Positions 48,047 to 59,036 of a stretch of DNA of 64,000 bases are shown one piece after another (within the stretch, counting starts at the first letter, position 1; every line of letters begins with the position of its first letter). The position numbers and the translations under genes are program-made. The DNA comes from Anaeramoeba flamelloides. Its lineage: Eukaryota > Metamonada > Anaeramoebidae. The DNA lies in assembly GCA_027625915.1 (NCBI GenBank), contig JANTQA010000020.1:1674001-1738000 (forward strand), given 5' to 3'. A model generated the notes under the pieces. That model was given only the letters and a program-made list of their open reading frames with translations. It ran no database searches and was not told the DNA's origin.

Positions 48047-48875
48047 AATATATATATATATATATAGATATTTAGGGTATGATTTTCAGTATTATTATTA
48101 TTTTAGTGTTTTTATATTTATTTCCAAACGAATTTTTTTTTTATCGCTTAATCAACAAAGAAGGAAAGAATATAAAAAAATTTTCTTTTTTTTGATTAAT
48201 ATTGTTCTTTTTATTTTGGTTAATTTTATTTTTTTTTAATTATAAAGCTGTTACGTTTATTTAAATTTATTTTTTTTTTATTTTTTTTTTTAAATCTCTG
48301 TTATAATGAATAAAATATTTTTCCAACTCGTTCTTTTATACTTTTGTGTATGCAGTAGGTATTTGTAGTGTGTTATAGAATTGATTTTTTTATTTTAATT
48401 AATAGTTTAGGGGCACTACAAAGCCCACTGAAATTTAAAAATGATGTGTTTTGTTAAATATTATGTTGTTTAAAGGTAACATTAAAAAATTTTCATTCAA
48501 AACAAATAAATTTCAAAATATTTAATATCAATTATTATAATGTAAATAAACGAAAAATCTTCTCTTTTTGCTTTCTAAATTGGCAATTTGCCAATTCTTT
48601 TTACAATCAAAAGAAAAAATATGGAAATATAAAAATTGTTATTATGTAAAAAAAGAATTCTTTTTTAATAGTGGGAATATACAACTTTTTATTCGGATCT
48701 TGAAAAAAATTTTTGACAAAAGATTGATTTTAAACCCATTACCCAAATTAAAATAAAAATAAAAAATAAAAAAATCAAATCATTGCTTTGGATAAACCAG
48801 AAATAAAAAAATAATAGTAGTAATAATAATAATAATAATAATTTATCATAATAATAATTAAAAAAATTATCATTT
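48047..48875. other. Spacer 3' of the GPCR gene
   Basis: AT-rich, starting with a (TA)n run; includes an AATAAT-rich stretch just beyond the GPCR stop (48800-48860). No gene seen; should hold the GPCR polyadenylation region. Confidence 0.4.
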
Positions 48876-51800
48876 TTATATCAACAATTCGCTTTCAGAA
48901 CTTGATGTTTTACTTGTATCTTCGGAATTATTTTCGATTAAATTGTCCATTAGTTTATCATTATCTAATTCGGATTTCTTATTAAAACTCTCCATTACTT
49001 CCCTTCTAATTATTGGATCTGAAATATAAAATAATACAAAGTCAAAAAAACCAATTAACGGTGAAAAGAAACCTTGACAAAAATCTAACCATCCTAGATC
49101 ATCTGCATGGGGATTAATCAATTGTCTAATCCTTTTTGCACTTGTCCAAATGGCTGATAATAAAAGAAGTACAGGAAATAATAACCATCTTCGGATTTTT
49201 GATTTTGTGTTTAAATCGTGGTTTGGATGTTGGATATAATATTTTGATAACATAATAGCAAAAATTAAACACACAATTACAAAAAACCAGTATGGGATAT
49301 AAAGTGTTGCGATTAACAATCTTTTATTCTGACCAACCCAGCACCTATAAAATAATGCATTTTAGAATTGATTTGTTTTTTATTAAATATAAAAATATCT
49401 TATTTATTTATTAATTGGATTAGTTTATTTAATTTAATTAATTGAGATTTATTATTTATTCATAAATCAGGGGATGAGGGTAAAACATTAAATTATTAGT
49501 CTTTCTCTATAAATCAATCTCTTTCGAGATTTTTTTTAAAATTGATATACATTAGAAATTCAAGACTCTTGGAACTTAATTTGAAAAAAAAAATTTGTTT
49601 TTAAGAGAAAATACTTTTTAACAAGAATTGAAGTTCGAAATTTATTAAGAAAATTCTAAAAAAAAAATAAAAATATAGAATATTTTGTAGTTACTTTAGA
49701 ATATACAAATATGTTTTGATTCTATACAACACTCATTAATATATTAATCTATTAAAAATAATAATAAAAAATGAAACAAGCAAAAATTGGGTCTTAAGAT
49801 ATTATAAAAAAGAAAGAATTGGTATTTATCAAGTAGATCCCTTCTCACATAATCTCTTCTTATTAATATCCCATTTTGTACGAGAAAAATTAAAACTCCC
49901 AACCTTGGTCATGTTCAAAGGTATGTAGTTGATCTTATTATTATTATGAAGAGGAATTTAATCTCTTTTAAAAATAATACTTTAATCAGGATCTTTGAAA
50001 TAATAACAAGATTCGGGAAAATCCCACATATATAAAAAAAAATAAATACAAAAAAGAATTTAAAAGATTTTTTTTATCTTGGAATTTGGCTTGAAAAAAA
50101 AAAACACAAATCTTGAATATAATTTCAAAAAACCGAAAAGTCTTTATAAAGACTTAATCAATTGTTTCAACAAAATAAACTCAATAATGGAGAAAAAAAT
50201 AACTTCTTTCAAAGATCTTATTTTAAGTCAACTTTATTATCGTATAGAAATATTTGGTTTGGTACAAAGTGATTTTGAAAGAATTGAAAGATCTATCAAT
50301 TAAATTAGTTACAAATTTTTTAGAAATAATTAATATTCACTCACCACGATTAATTTATAAAACTCAAGTAAAAAATTGATCTTGTTAGATTAAAAATATA
50401 CGAAGAAAATATAAATTGATTGAAAATTTTGATTTCTCTAATTTAAAAATATTAAAAATGTCCTAAAATTTTTGAAAACTTGAAAACAAGTATATTAATT
50501 GGTATATTGAGGAATTGAAATTGTTAGATTTATAATTAAAGATTTTTTGACGAAATAAATAGGAAAATTCTGCTAATTGGAAAGGTCAACAATATCTAAA
50601 AATTATAAAACTACAAAAGTGCAATTTAAAACCAACGTGTCGTGGAGTGTGGTTAAGTGCTTAGGTTTTTTTTATTTCTTGTTTTTGTTTACAAAATCTA
50701 ACGATTTTCTAATCAAAACAAAATTAAAAAAAAGCCTAACTACAAAAAAATATTTAAACTGGAAAGCTTCAAAAACAATTCAAAAATATCGAACTTTTAT
50801 GTATTTTTTAAAGAGATGCTCTTATGCAACAAGCAAAAATAAAAATAAAAACTGTGATTTATGTAAAGAAAAGTTAAATATTGATATCATTGAATATTTT
50901 GATCATTTTTTGTGGGGCCATGTTGTAGAGTGCGGCCAAGTGCTTTCAAGTGCCTTCAAGTTCCTTAGAGTGTCGTGGGGTGCCGTCAAGTGCCTATCTT
51001 TTTTTTAATTTTAGAAATTAAAAGAAAATTAATGAAATTTTCTTTTTATTTCTAAAATTAAAAAAAAGCTAACTGGGGTTTTCCAGAATTCTAAAGAATA
51101 GAGAAAAATCTTGTATTTTACTAAATTCTTTTAAATTCTATAAAACCTAATGGAACACAGGAGAAAAATAATTTTCTCTCTTCAAAAATAAATATATATA
51201 ATTATCAAGTCTTTTTAAAATCAATATTTACCTGAAGGGCAAATAACGTCTTTTTTTCTTCAGCTTAATTTCAAGTTTTAAAATAAATTTAAATTACTTA
51301 TTGAGTATTTTTCAAAATTTTGTTGTTTACTTTCTTGATCACTTCAATATTGACTCAGAAAATTTCCCTTCTACTTTTTTGAAGAATTAATTCTTTTTTT
51401 TTTTTTATATATTAATTTTTTTATTTTAATTGTTTATCAATTTTTTTTTGTATTCCAAGATCTATCATCACTTAGTAAAAACGTCTTATTACAATGTAAC
51501 TAGAACATGTTAAAATGATTGTTAAAAAATCAGATTGAATTAAATTGGAATTTTATTTGATCTTCAATTGGAGATCAAAATGAACATTGTTGTTTTTCTC
51601 AGTGATTCTGCCTAAGAATTTTAGTTTTTCAGTTTTTGAAGAAAAGATATAGATTGCTTAGTTTTACTCTATATGGAGATCAGAATACTATGATGTGTAT
51701 TATATTAGTTAAATTTACCCACTGAGAATTTCTTTTACAAAAAATATGAAATTATCATAATTAAACTTTTTAGATCGTTCCAAAATTTTGTTTTAATATT

Positions 51801-53000
51801 TTAATAATGTCCATTTCAAATCTATAAACACAATAAAATTCCTCAAGCTGTTCTAAATATTTTTTTCAGTTACTTTTACAAATTTAAATTTTTGAACTGT
51901 GAACTTTAACTTGAAAGTCCCATCAAGTTATTTTTTTTTAAATTTTCGTTCAAAAATCCATTTGAAAAATTTGATTTTAACGTTTGTTGTAATTTTGAAA
52001 ATTTAAATTTTTAAGAATGAAAATTCATTTTGAGAAGTGAGGCGTAAAACAATAGAACAATAACTAAACACTCTCAAGGTGAGAACGTAGATCTTAAGGG
52101 TGAAATTTTAGTGAAAAAAATTTTTGAAATTTGATTTATTTTAAGAATGAAATGGTTAAATCTTAATCTGTTAAAGAGAGAATTTTGAAGTGACTAAATT
52201 TGTGTCTTCGATTTCAAAGAGTGTCTAGGTACGGTCACGAGAAGAATTTTAAAATTTCGTTTGCGAAAAATTATTGAAACTGAAAAATTATGTAAAGTAT
52301 TGTTCTTCCAAAATTTCCAGAATAATTTGATTCAATTCAAAATAGGACAAAAAAATTTTCTGTTTGAAAAAAAGTGAAAATTTGAAAAAAATAAAAAGTT
52401 AAAGAAGAAAAAAAAGAAAAAAACTGAAGGATGATTTCAAACCAATTTGTAAATTCTTTTTCTCCTTGTCCCCAAAAGTGAAAAACATAAATTTCAATAA
52501 TCTCAATAACAATCATCAAGAATGAAAATATTGGCAAAAGTCGTTTTGAAACCTGTGACAAAGTCCAATTTTTAACCACATTAAACCAGATCCCACAAGA
52601 GAGAAAAGCAGAAGCCCAAATAGGTGGTACCCATGTTACGGCCACAAGTCTGTCAAGAATAAAAAAAAACAAAAGCTTGGTCAGTTTTGGGGTTGTTGAA
52701 AAAAAAAAAAGAAAAAAAAAAAGTATTGAAACTAATGAATCCAAAAAAAGGAGGAGAAAAGTTTTACAGAGGCTGAATTTTGCAAAAAGTTGGAAACTTA
52801 GCCCCAGGAACAAACAGAATCACACCCATTGTAAAGTCAAAAAAGGACAATACTGTAAGATAGTGTTTGAAAGGAAATGTTTTATAGGAAACATATTTGG
52901 AAAACCAGAATGTAAGTATTGCACCAATGATACTTAAAGGTGCACCAATAAATGTACCAATTGTTTCTGGAGAAGTACCTGCAAGAAGTGGAAAAATCAT
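48876..53000 (-). CDS. Seven-helix receptor, cAMP-receptor-like (class E-type GPCR)
   Basis: Three exons: 53000-52768, 52649-52443 and 49344-48876. Intron 1 is 118 bp (gtaaaa...ttgacag, phase 2). Intron 2 is 3,098 bp with a non-consensus donor gtttga and acceptor ttatag, phase 2; the junction completes a Trp codon to give NWCWVG, the loop-2 pattern of this family. The product is 302 aa with seven hydrophobic helices: about IGAPLSIIGAILTFW; VLSFFDFTMGVILFV; WVPPIWASAFLSC; LPIFSFLMIVIEII; IPYWFFVIVCLIFAI; RWLLFPVLLLLSAIW; and FFSPLIGFFDFVLFY, then an acidic/Ser cytoplasmic tail. The extracellular Cys in FCKIQ and the one in WCWV could form the usual disulfide. Such receptors signal through G proteins in chemotaxis and phagocytosis. 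The ligand cannot be told. Intron 2 holds a LINE, palindromic repeats and repeat family W. Confidence 0.85.
49735..50935 (+). mobile_element. LINE fragment inside GPCR intron 2 (antisense to the gene)
   Basis: Degenerate RT motifs in order: KKERIGIYQVDPFSHNLFLL (compare YQGDPLSPILFAL), FYLGIWLEKK, then KYRTFMYFLKRCSY and a zinc-knuckle CDLCKEKLNID...DHFLWG. It is cut off at the tagged palindromic repeat (50935) and interrupted near 50640-50740 by a similar tag (GTGGAGTGTGGTTAAGTGCT). Several stops and shifts. It shares its start with the fragment at 35785. Confidence 0.7.
50925..51155. repeat. Palindromic repeat family H with expanded tag array
   Basis: Opens with a degenerate tandem of a 10-12 bp tag (CAAGTGC, TCAAGTGCC, TCAAGTTCC, GTCGTGGGGTGCC, GTCAAGTGCCT; 50935-50995), then module 1 (about 51000-51065, gaaattaaaagaaaatt and its complement), then GCTAAC and module 2 (about 51082-51150). 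This is the clearest case of tag, module 1 and module 2 in one unit. Confidence 0.75.
51440..51705 (-). repeat. Dispersed repeat family W, copy 2
   Basis: Reverse complement matches 690-985 (PTEN intron): taatacacatca, agaaaaacaacaa, the inverted motif TTTGATCT(n8)AGATCAAA, and tttttacta. It lies in GPCR intron 2. Confidence 0.65.
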
Positions 53001-53560
53001 TTTGAAACAAAGATAGAAAAAAGTCGTTTTTAAAAATATAAAAATGATTGAAATTAAAATCTTCTTATCATTTATTGGAAAGTTTTAAAAAGCACAACTG
53101 ATTAGAAACGATTGGTAAACTGTAACAGTGATATGTAACCTTTCAGGGAATAATTATTTTTACTTTATTTTTGACATTTTGAATAAACACAAAATCATAT
53201 TGAGATAAACCCCTTGAGAAAAAAACTCAAATAGCAAAATAAAGAACAACTTTAGATTTGAAATTGCAAAATCAGATTGAAAAACAAAAGTAATTTTGTT
53301 TACGAAAAAAAATAAAGGATTAAATCCCAAACAGAGGATTCGGTTCAATTATAGTTTTTTTTAATCGTATCTTTTTGTCAGTTATTCTTTGACTGATCAA
53401 TTATTGGACATTTGTACGAAAAATTATCTATTTTTGGGTTACCCAAAAGCGCCCAAAATAACCAATCAAATTCAATATAAAAGAGATATCAAAAATTGTT
53501 TCGTGGAAGTTGACAGAAAATATAATTCGGATTATATTTGGCGATAATTTTTTTCTTCTC
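53001..53560. other. Spacer 5' of the GPCR gene
   Basis: Should contain the GPCR promoter. No convincing motif; a short slightly GC-richer patch at about 53440-53465 (gggttacccaaaagcgccc) is the only distinctive element. Confidence 0.35.
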
Positions 53561-54670
53561 TTAAGGGATCGACACTCTTCAACAAGAGATCAAAAATTGA
53601 CTGTATTTTATTGGTAGTATATTCTACTATCAAATTTTGTATATGCCAAGTGTCAAAAAATTCTGATCGACGAATAAACTTCAAAAAGAAAATTTTTTTT
53701 GTAAGATCAATTTTTTTTTCGATTTTTTTTCAGAAAAAGAAAATATTTAAATTCATGTTATTTCTGACATTACCAAAAAGTTTTTTCCCTTTTTATGGCC
53801 ACTTTGATCATTATTACACAATAACAAGATTTTGTTGCAAGGAATATTAATATAAAGAGTTTTTTTCTTTATTTCGAAAATTCTTTTGGTTAACCAAAAA
53901 TATGATGATTTATTCAACTTATTGAAAAATATTTATCTTTCTTTTTAAAGGATGGTTATAACTATTAAATTTTTAATATCGTCAAAATATTTTACTTTTA
54001 AATTTTATTTTTGTTCAAAGATGAAATTTGATTTTTCCAAATATATATTTTAAAGAAGATATTTGAGAATTTTGTAATTTTGTTCTAAAAATTCAAAATC
54101 AATTTTTTTCTGACAAAAGTGATTTGAATTGTTATAAGGATTCTTATGAATAAGACCAAATAATTTGTTTGTAAAATTTTTCAAAATAGATAATTTTTTT
54201 TTAATTTTTTGAAAACCCGAAGACGACTTTTTTCAAAACTTTAAAAAATAAAAAAATGTTTAATAGATCTCAATTTAATTGATAAATTTTTGTCAAACTT
54301 CTATCAAAATTTCCTTTATTGAATGTCCTATACCTCGATTCGTTTTATTGGCAGAGATTTGAATTGAAATATTAATTAAGAATTAAAACAAAATAAAAAA
54401 ATTTTCTTTCAAAATCAAGACTTTCAAATATAAAAGGAAAAATATTATTTCACCATTTTCAAGAATTAACTTAATTGGTTAATTAAAATAATTGATTCCT
54501 TTTTTAAATTTAATGCTCGACACAAGTGAATTTTGGAATTCAAAAAATAGACCCAAATTAATAAATTGTTCATATTTAGGTTAACTCATCTAGATCATGA
54601 AGAAACACAAATTACAAAAAAAAAATTATAACAAATCTCAACCAGATTTCATTATATTTTTAAAAAATAC
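53561..54670 (-). repeat. Dispersed repeat family X, copy 3 (most complete)
   Basis: Read on the minus strand it runs from taaaaatataatgaaatc (54670) through the copy 1/copy 2 region and then the copy 4 region, ending gatcccttaag at 53561. At about 1.1 kb it is the only copy that links both halves. No ORF, terminal repeats or target duplication could be defined. It is inverted relative to copy 4 and the two flank the GPCR gene. Confidence 0.8.
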
Positions 54671-57600
54671 CACCCACTTACATCGTTATATATTTTTTTA
54701 TGTATTTCCCCAAATGAAAGCAAAGTTGTTCTTTTTTTCCTTTTTTTATTTTTTATACATGTGATAATTCTGATGAATAATAGGGATCAAAGAATTACTA
54801 AAATATAAAACTGAAGATATGCAAAAAAAAAAAAAAGAGAAAAAATCATGAAAATAATGGATAATAGTTTATTTATAACATATTTATTCTTAAATATTCA
54901 TTTATTTAAAACAATTATTTATTATTATTATTATTTTTTTTGGTACCAATAAAGATAAATAAAGTTTCGTAAAGATAAAAATAATTTTTATTTATTTTCA
55001 TTTCCCCCGTACTTAATTTTCTTTTTATTGGTAAAGAATTACAAAGGAAAAATATCAATGAGCTACCAACTAATAAATTGATACTTGGACAAGAAATTAT
55101 GAGCAACTTATTATAAAATCGAAAAATTTAAATACAAAAAATACCAAAGATTAAAGCAAATCAGATCAAAAAGAAAAAAGAAATTAATATGATTAAAAAA
55201 GGGGAACCAAATGAAAATTCATTATCAATTTGAAAATTAAATTAAATTGACGAAAAATATCATCTTAGTTAATTTGGGTGTTCTTAATTAAGGAAGTAGT
55301 TATGTTTTATTATTATAAAAAAATTTCATTATAAAAATATTACTGAAAGCAGATTTTATGAGTACCACAAGGTATTCAAACTTTGAAACCAAAACACCAT
55401 CTACTAGTCTATTCGTGAATGGAATCAAAGTAATTCAAAGTCGAATTTTAATTTTTTAATTTTTTGTATATTTTTTTTTGATTAACTTTTTGGTTTTATT
55501 TATTGAGGTTTTTGGATCTCGAAATTTGTTTATGTAAATTCTTGAAATTAATCATTGAATGAGCAACTAAAAAAAAAAAATAGGCCCAAGAAGTTGTAAA
55601 ATTTAAAAGTATTTTCGTTTAGAAAATAAAACAAGAAAGATCACTTTATTCAAATAAACTTGTTGAAATCAAGAATGAAAAAAATAAATTTAGACCAAAA
55701 GTTTAATTTGGAATATATTTCTTTTAATTCTCAATTTGAGTGAATCAAAACATATTTATTATCTTGACTTTCTTGTGACATTACCACGTATTATTATTTT
55801 ACAAAGTATTTTTTTTCTAAATTTGGTTTTAAAATTCATTTAAGAAACATTTTTATGAAACTAAACCAAAAAAAAAATTTTTTTTCAATGATTAAATTAA
55901 AGAAATTGAAACAGAAAATAAATAAAAAAAAAATTATAGAAAATTCAACTCAAAGAAAAAGAGAAATTGAGAAAAAATTAAAATTAAAATCAGAATTATT
56001 TTGAGTTTTCAATTTAATTGAAAAGAAATAATTATCAAATGAAATAAATACATCAAATAAACTGTTATTTATGAGGAAGAATTGAAAAAAATATCCTATT
56101 TTCTAAACCAAAACAAGATTAAAACCAATTAAAAGAAAATGGGAATTTTAAATTCATTTGGTAAGAATTTTTATAAGTGGAAAGTAATTTATTAATCAAA
56201 ATTTTATAAACAAAAGTTTTTCTCAAATCAGAATTAAAAATAAAACCAAGTTAAGAAGAAGTAATTATATCAAATGTTAAAGATAAGATCACGAATAAAT
56301 GATTTTTATTTATTTTTTATTGATCATTTTTTTCATTTTTTTTTTGATTTTTGTTTTATATTGGTTATGCAAAAATATTATACTAGGATATATGCCACTC
56401 TCATATTTATTAAAATATTATTGCGTTTGGTTAAAGAAATGATTTTTATAATTTATTTTCATATAAAGTATGTAACTCAAAATTTATTAAATACACTTAC
56501 TAACTTTAAAGTTAACATTTTTTTTTTTTTTTTTTTGGTTTTTATTTGATTTATTACTAAATGCTATTTATAAACTCTTTTTGAATTTCTATTTTTTTTT
56601 CTTTTTCTTTTTTATTTACTTTTCTACATAAAGATAATTTTTACAGCCTTTCCTTTGAATAATCGTGAAATCTATGTTTTTACACTTAAATTAACTTTGA
56701 GGAAATTTAAGTAAAAGGAAACACAGATTCTCATTTACACTTCTTCAATAATTATGATTCAAACAATTTTTTAAACAAAAAAATATAGTTATTAGTTTTG
56801 TTTTCTATTGGGAATCTTCTAGAGATGAAAACTTTTAGGAAACTGATTTTTTCGATCAGAAAGAAAAAAAAAATCTCAATTTTACTCCTTAATTTAAAAA
56901 TATCAGATAAAATGAAGATCAAAAACATGATTTCTTTTAATTAAAGTAATGTCTTACTAATAAAAAAAAAAAAAGAATTGAATTTTTATTTACTGTTGAG
57001 AGAAAAATGTTGGACACAGAAAAATGGTTGGACAGCATTTTTAATTGGGAACATTAGTAAAATTGAAAATCAAATCCTATTGATAACTAGGTGAATTTTA
57101 TATAAATCCAGGTTTAAAGGTGTTACAAGTTCATTAATCTCTGGTTTGTGTAGAATACTCATTTGAATGGTTGATAACTAAAGTAGATCATGCTATTTTA
57201 ACAAAAATCCAAGTTTTAGTAAAGTTTACTATTAATTCTGAAATTGGTAATTTTTTAAACTTGCTTTAGATTATAAGAGATAAGGTTTTGAAAAAGCAGA
57301 ATTACATTAATTGTTATTCTAATAAGTAGATTATTGTTATTTTCTTTAGTTATTTCACAAACAATTGAAATTATAAATCATTTTCAGTAATGTTCACAAT
57401 TAAAATAGCTGTTACAACGATTTTTTTCTTTCCAACATTTTTCTCTCAACAGTTAGAAACCATTTAATGACAAATAAAAATTGTGTGTATTTGAATAGCT
57501 CATATTGGAATTCGAGTTTAAAAAAGATATTTTGAAATAAATTTGCCTCCACTTTTTTTTTTTTGGGAAATAGCTTGATTGCCTTTTTAATTTTATTCCT

Positions 57601-57788
57601 CATAAGATGAAATATTCAGAAGAAATTTTCTTGACTAAAAAAAATCATCTACCCAAAGTTTTTGGGAAAAAGTTGATATATATATATATTCTCATCATAA
57701 AGCAAACTTTTTTTCTCTAAAACTCTAATTGCAAAAACACATTTAAAAGGATATTACAATATTTTAATTTTATTTTAAACAATTCCTA
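54671..57788. other. Gene-poor spacer
   Basis: About 3.1 kb of AT-rich DNA. Only a short LINE 3' relic (56652-56755) is identifiable. A minus-strand open stretch at 54915-55106 (CPSINLLVGSSLIFF...) has no supporting splice sites and is not called. Confidence 0.4.
56652..56755 (+). mobile_element. LINE 3'-tail relic
   Basis: tttgaataatcgtgaaatct ... tttacacttcttcaataat matches the 3' end of the LINE at 25125-26431 (NNREIYDF region and tail). Only about 100 bp remain and the hairpin is degraded. Confidence 0.7.
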
Positions 57789-59036
57789 TTAAGAATATTT
57801 CTCATGGTCAGGATTAGGTATTTCAAAATCGGGTGCTTCAGGGAATAGTCTATTATAAAATCTGAATAAAACTTTACGCTGTTCTTTATAAACCTCGGGC
57901 TTGGTTGAGAAATCATCATTACAATTAAAAACTTTCCAATCTTGTGTTTTTAAGTCTTTATAAATGTTGTCAAATTCTTGTGTGATTTCCTCTGGATGAG
58001 AAAATGGGATTTGATATTTCTTTGCCTTACTTGGAGATTCTTCGATCATCAAGCCTTCTTCATGGAAAAACTCATGCAGAATCATTGAAAATTCTTCACT
58101 CAGCGCCTTGTATCTTGTCTTGTGCGACTGCACAAATTCTGCATACGTTGGATACTTTTCATGAAACTTGAGGATAAAGTCTCTTCTCATTGGCTTTGGG
58201 AGGTGTGAAGAGTCTTCCCATTTGTACACAGGGTAATTTCGATCGCTAAAGTCGTCTTCTTTGTAGATTGTCCTTCTGTGCCTTGCCTGTAAAATCTTTG
58301 GCAACCCATCTTCTGAAAAAAAATAGTCTGGCGTGAGTGGCTGGTTAATGAAGACATCGTCGTCGATCAGGACAAACTTTTTTGAGAGCCCCTTCACTTT
58401 GTGAACAGCAGAAAAGACTGCAAATGTGTTGCGCGTTGGGCAGTGATCAGGATTCTTAATCAGTGTGCAACGATCAACAATGACTATTTTCTCTAATTTT
58501 TCTTGCTTTTTGAGCCAGTAGGGGTAGTCTGTGTCAGAATTGATCAAGATATAGATTTTGTTCACCCACGGCAGATACTTGTCAACAGATCTTAAGGAAT
58601 ATTGCAATTCGTAATTGTACCGATTCCTGATGCTCATAGACTTGGTTACACCTCCCCATGTGTAGACTAGATCGATTTTGCCTTCATCGTTCAGAATTTC
58701 TTTTCTTATTTCTAAAAATTCCTTCTCCAATTCGATTTTTTTTTTTTTTTCCTCAGATTCTTTTTCCTTTTGGGTGTCAGTTTGACAATTTGTTTGTTTA
58801 TTTTCAAAGTCTTTAATCGTGTTTTCAATTTCGTTTTTGAGTATTTCTAATTCTTTTTTTTCGATTGATAGCTCTTCCTTATGTTTTTCAATTTCTTTTT
58901 TGAGCATTTCTAATTCGTTGTTCTTGTTTTCGTTTCCTTTTTTTTTCCAGTCAATTATTTTCACACTTGGGATTAGTGCGAGTAAAAATAATAAGGCTAC
59001 AATTGTAATAAATAATAACTTTTTATCGTTCCTCAT
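57789..59036 (-). CDS. Stealth-type sugar-phosphate transferase, membrane-anchored
   Basis: Single-exon, 415 aa. A signal anchor (LLFITIVALLFLLALIPSV, about 7-25) with a basic start suggests a type II Golgi or ER membrane protein. A charged coiled coil follows (about 35-118), then Stealth-family blocks: CR1 IDLVYTW (121-127), CR2 NYELQYSLRSVDKYLPWVNK (141-160) with KKFVLIDDDVFINQPL (219-234), and CR3 SSHLPKPM (276-283) to about 330. Relatives include GNPTAB and bacterial capsule phosphotransferases, which move hexose-1-phosphate onto glycans. The usual WVDGSDP after CR1 reads WGGVTKS here, a notable change. The catalytic part is far richer in GC (29 of 60 bases at 58381-58440) than flanking DNA (14 of 60 at 59521-59580); the coiled-coil part is AT-rich. 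A short C-terminus (ends DHEKYS) is present. Substrate unknown. Confidence 0.88.
   Translation of the reverse strand: MRNDKKLLFITIVALLFLLALIPSVKIIDWKKKGNENKNNELEMLKKEIEKHKEELSIEKKELEILKNEIENTIKDFENKQTNCQTDTQKEKESEEKKKKIELEKEFLEIRKEILNDEGKIDLVYTWGGVTKSMSIRNRYNYELQYSLRSVDKYLPWVNKIYILINSDTDYPYWLKKQEKLEKIVIVDRCTLIKNPDHCPTRNTFAVFSAVHKVKGLSKKFVLIDDDVFINQPLTPDYFFSEDGLPKILQARHRRTIYKEDDFSDRNYPVYKWEDSSHLPKPMRRDFILKFHEKYPTYAEFVQSHKTRYKALSEEFSMILHEFFHEEGLMIEESPSKAKKYQIPFSHPEEITQEFDNIYKDLKTQDWKVFNCNDDFSTKPEVYKEQRKVLFRFYNRLFPEAPDFEIPNPDHEKYS

Noticed and set aside
54915-55106. Minus-strand exon (CPSINLLVGSSLIFF)
   Set aside because: Partly protein-like but without convincing splice sites or partner exons, and ending in an AAT-repeat tail; left as unannotated.
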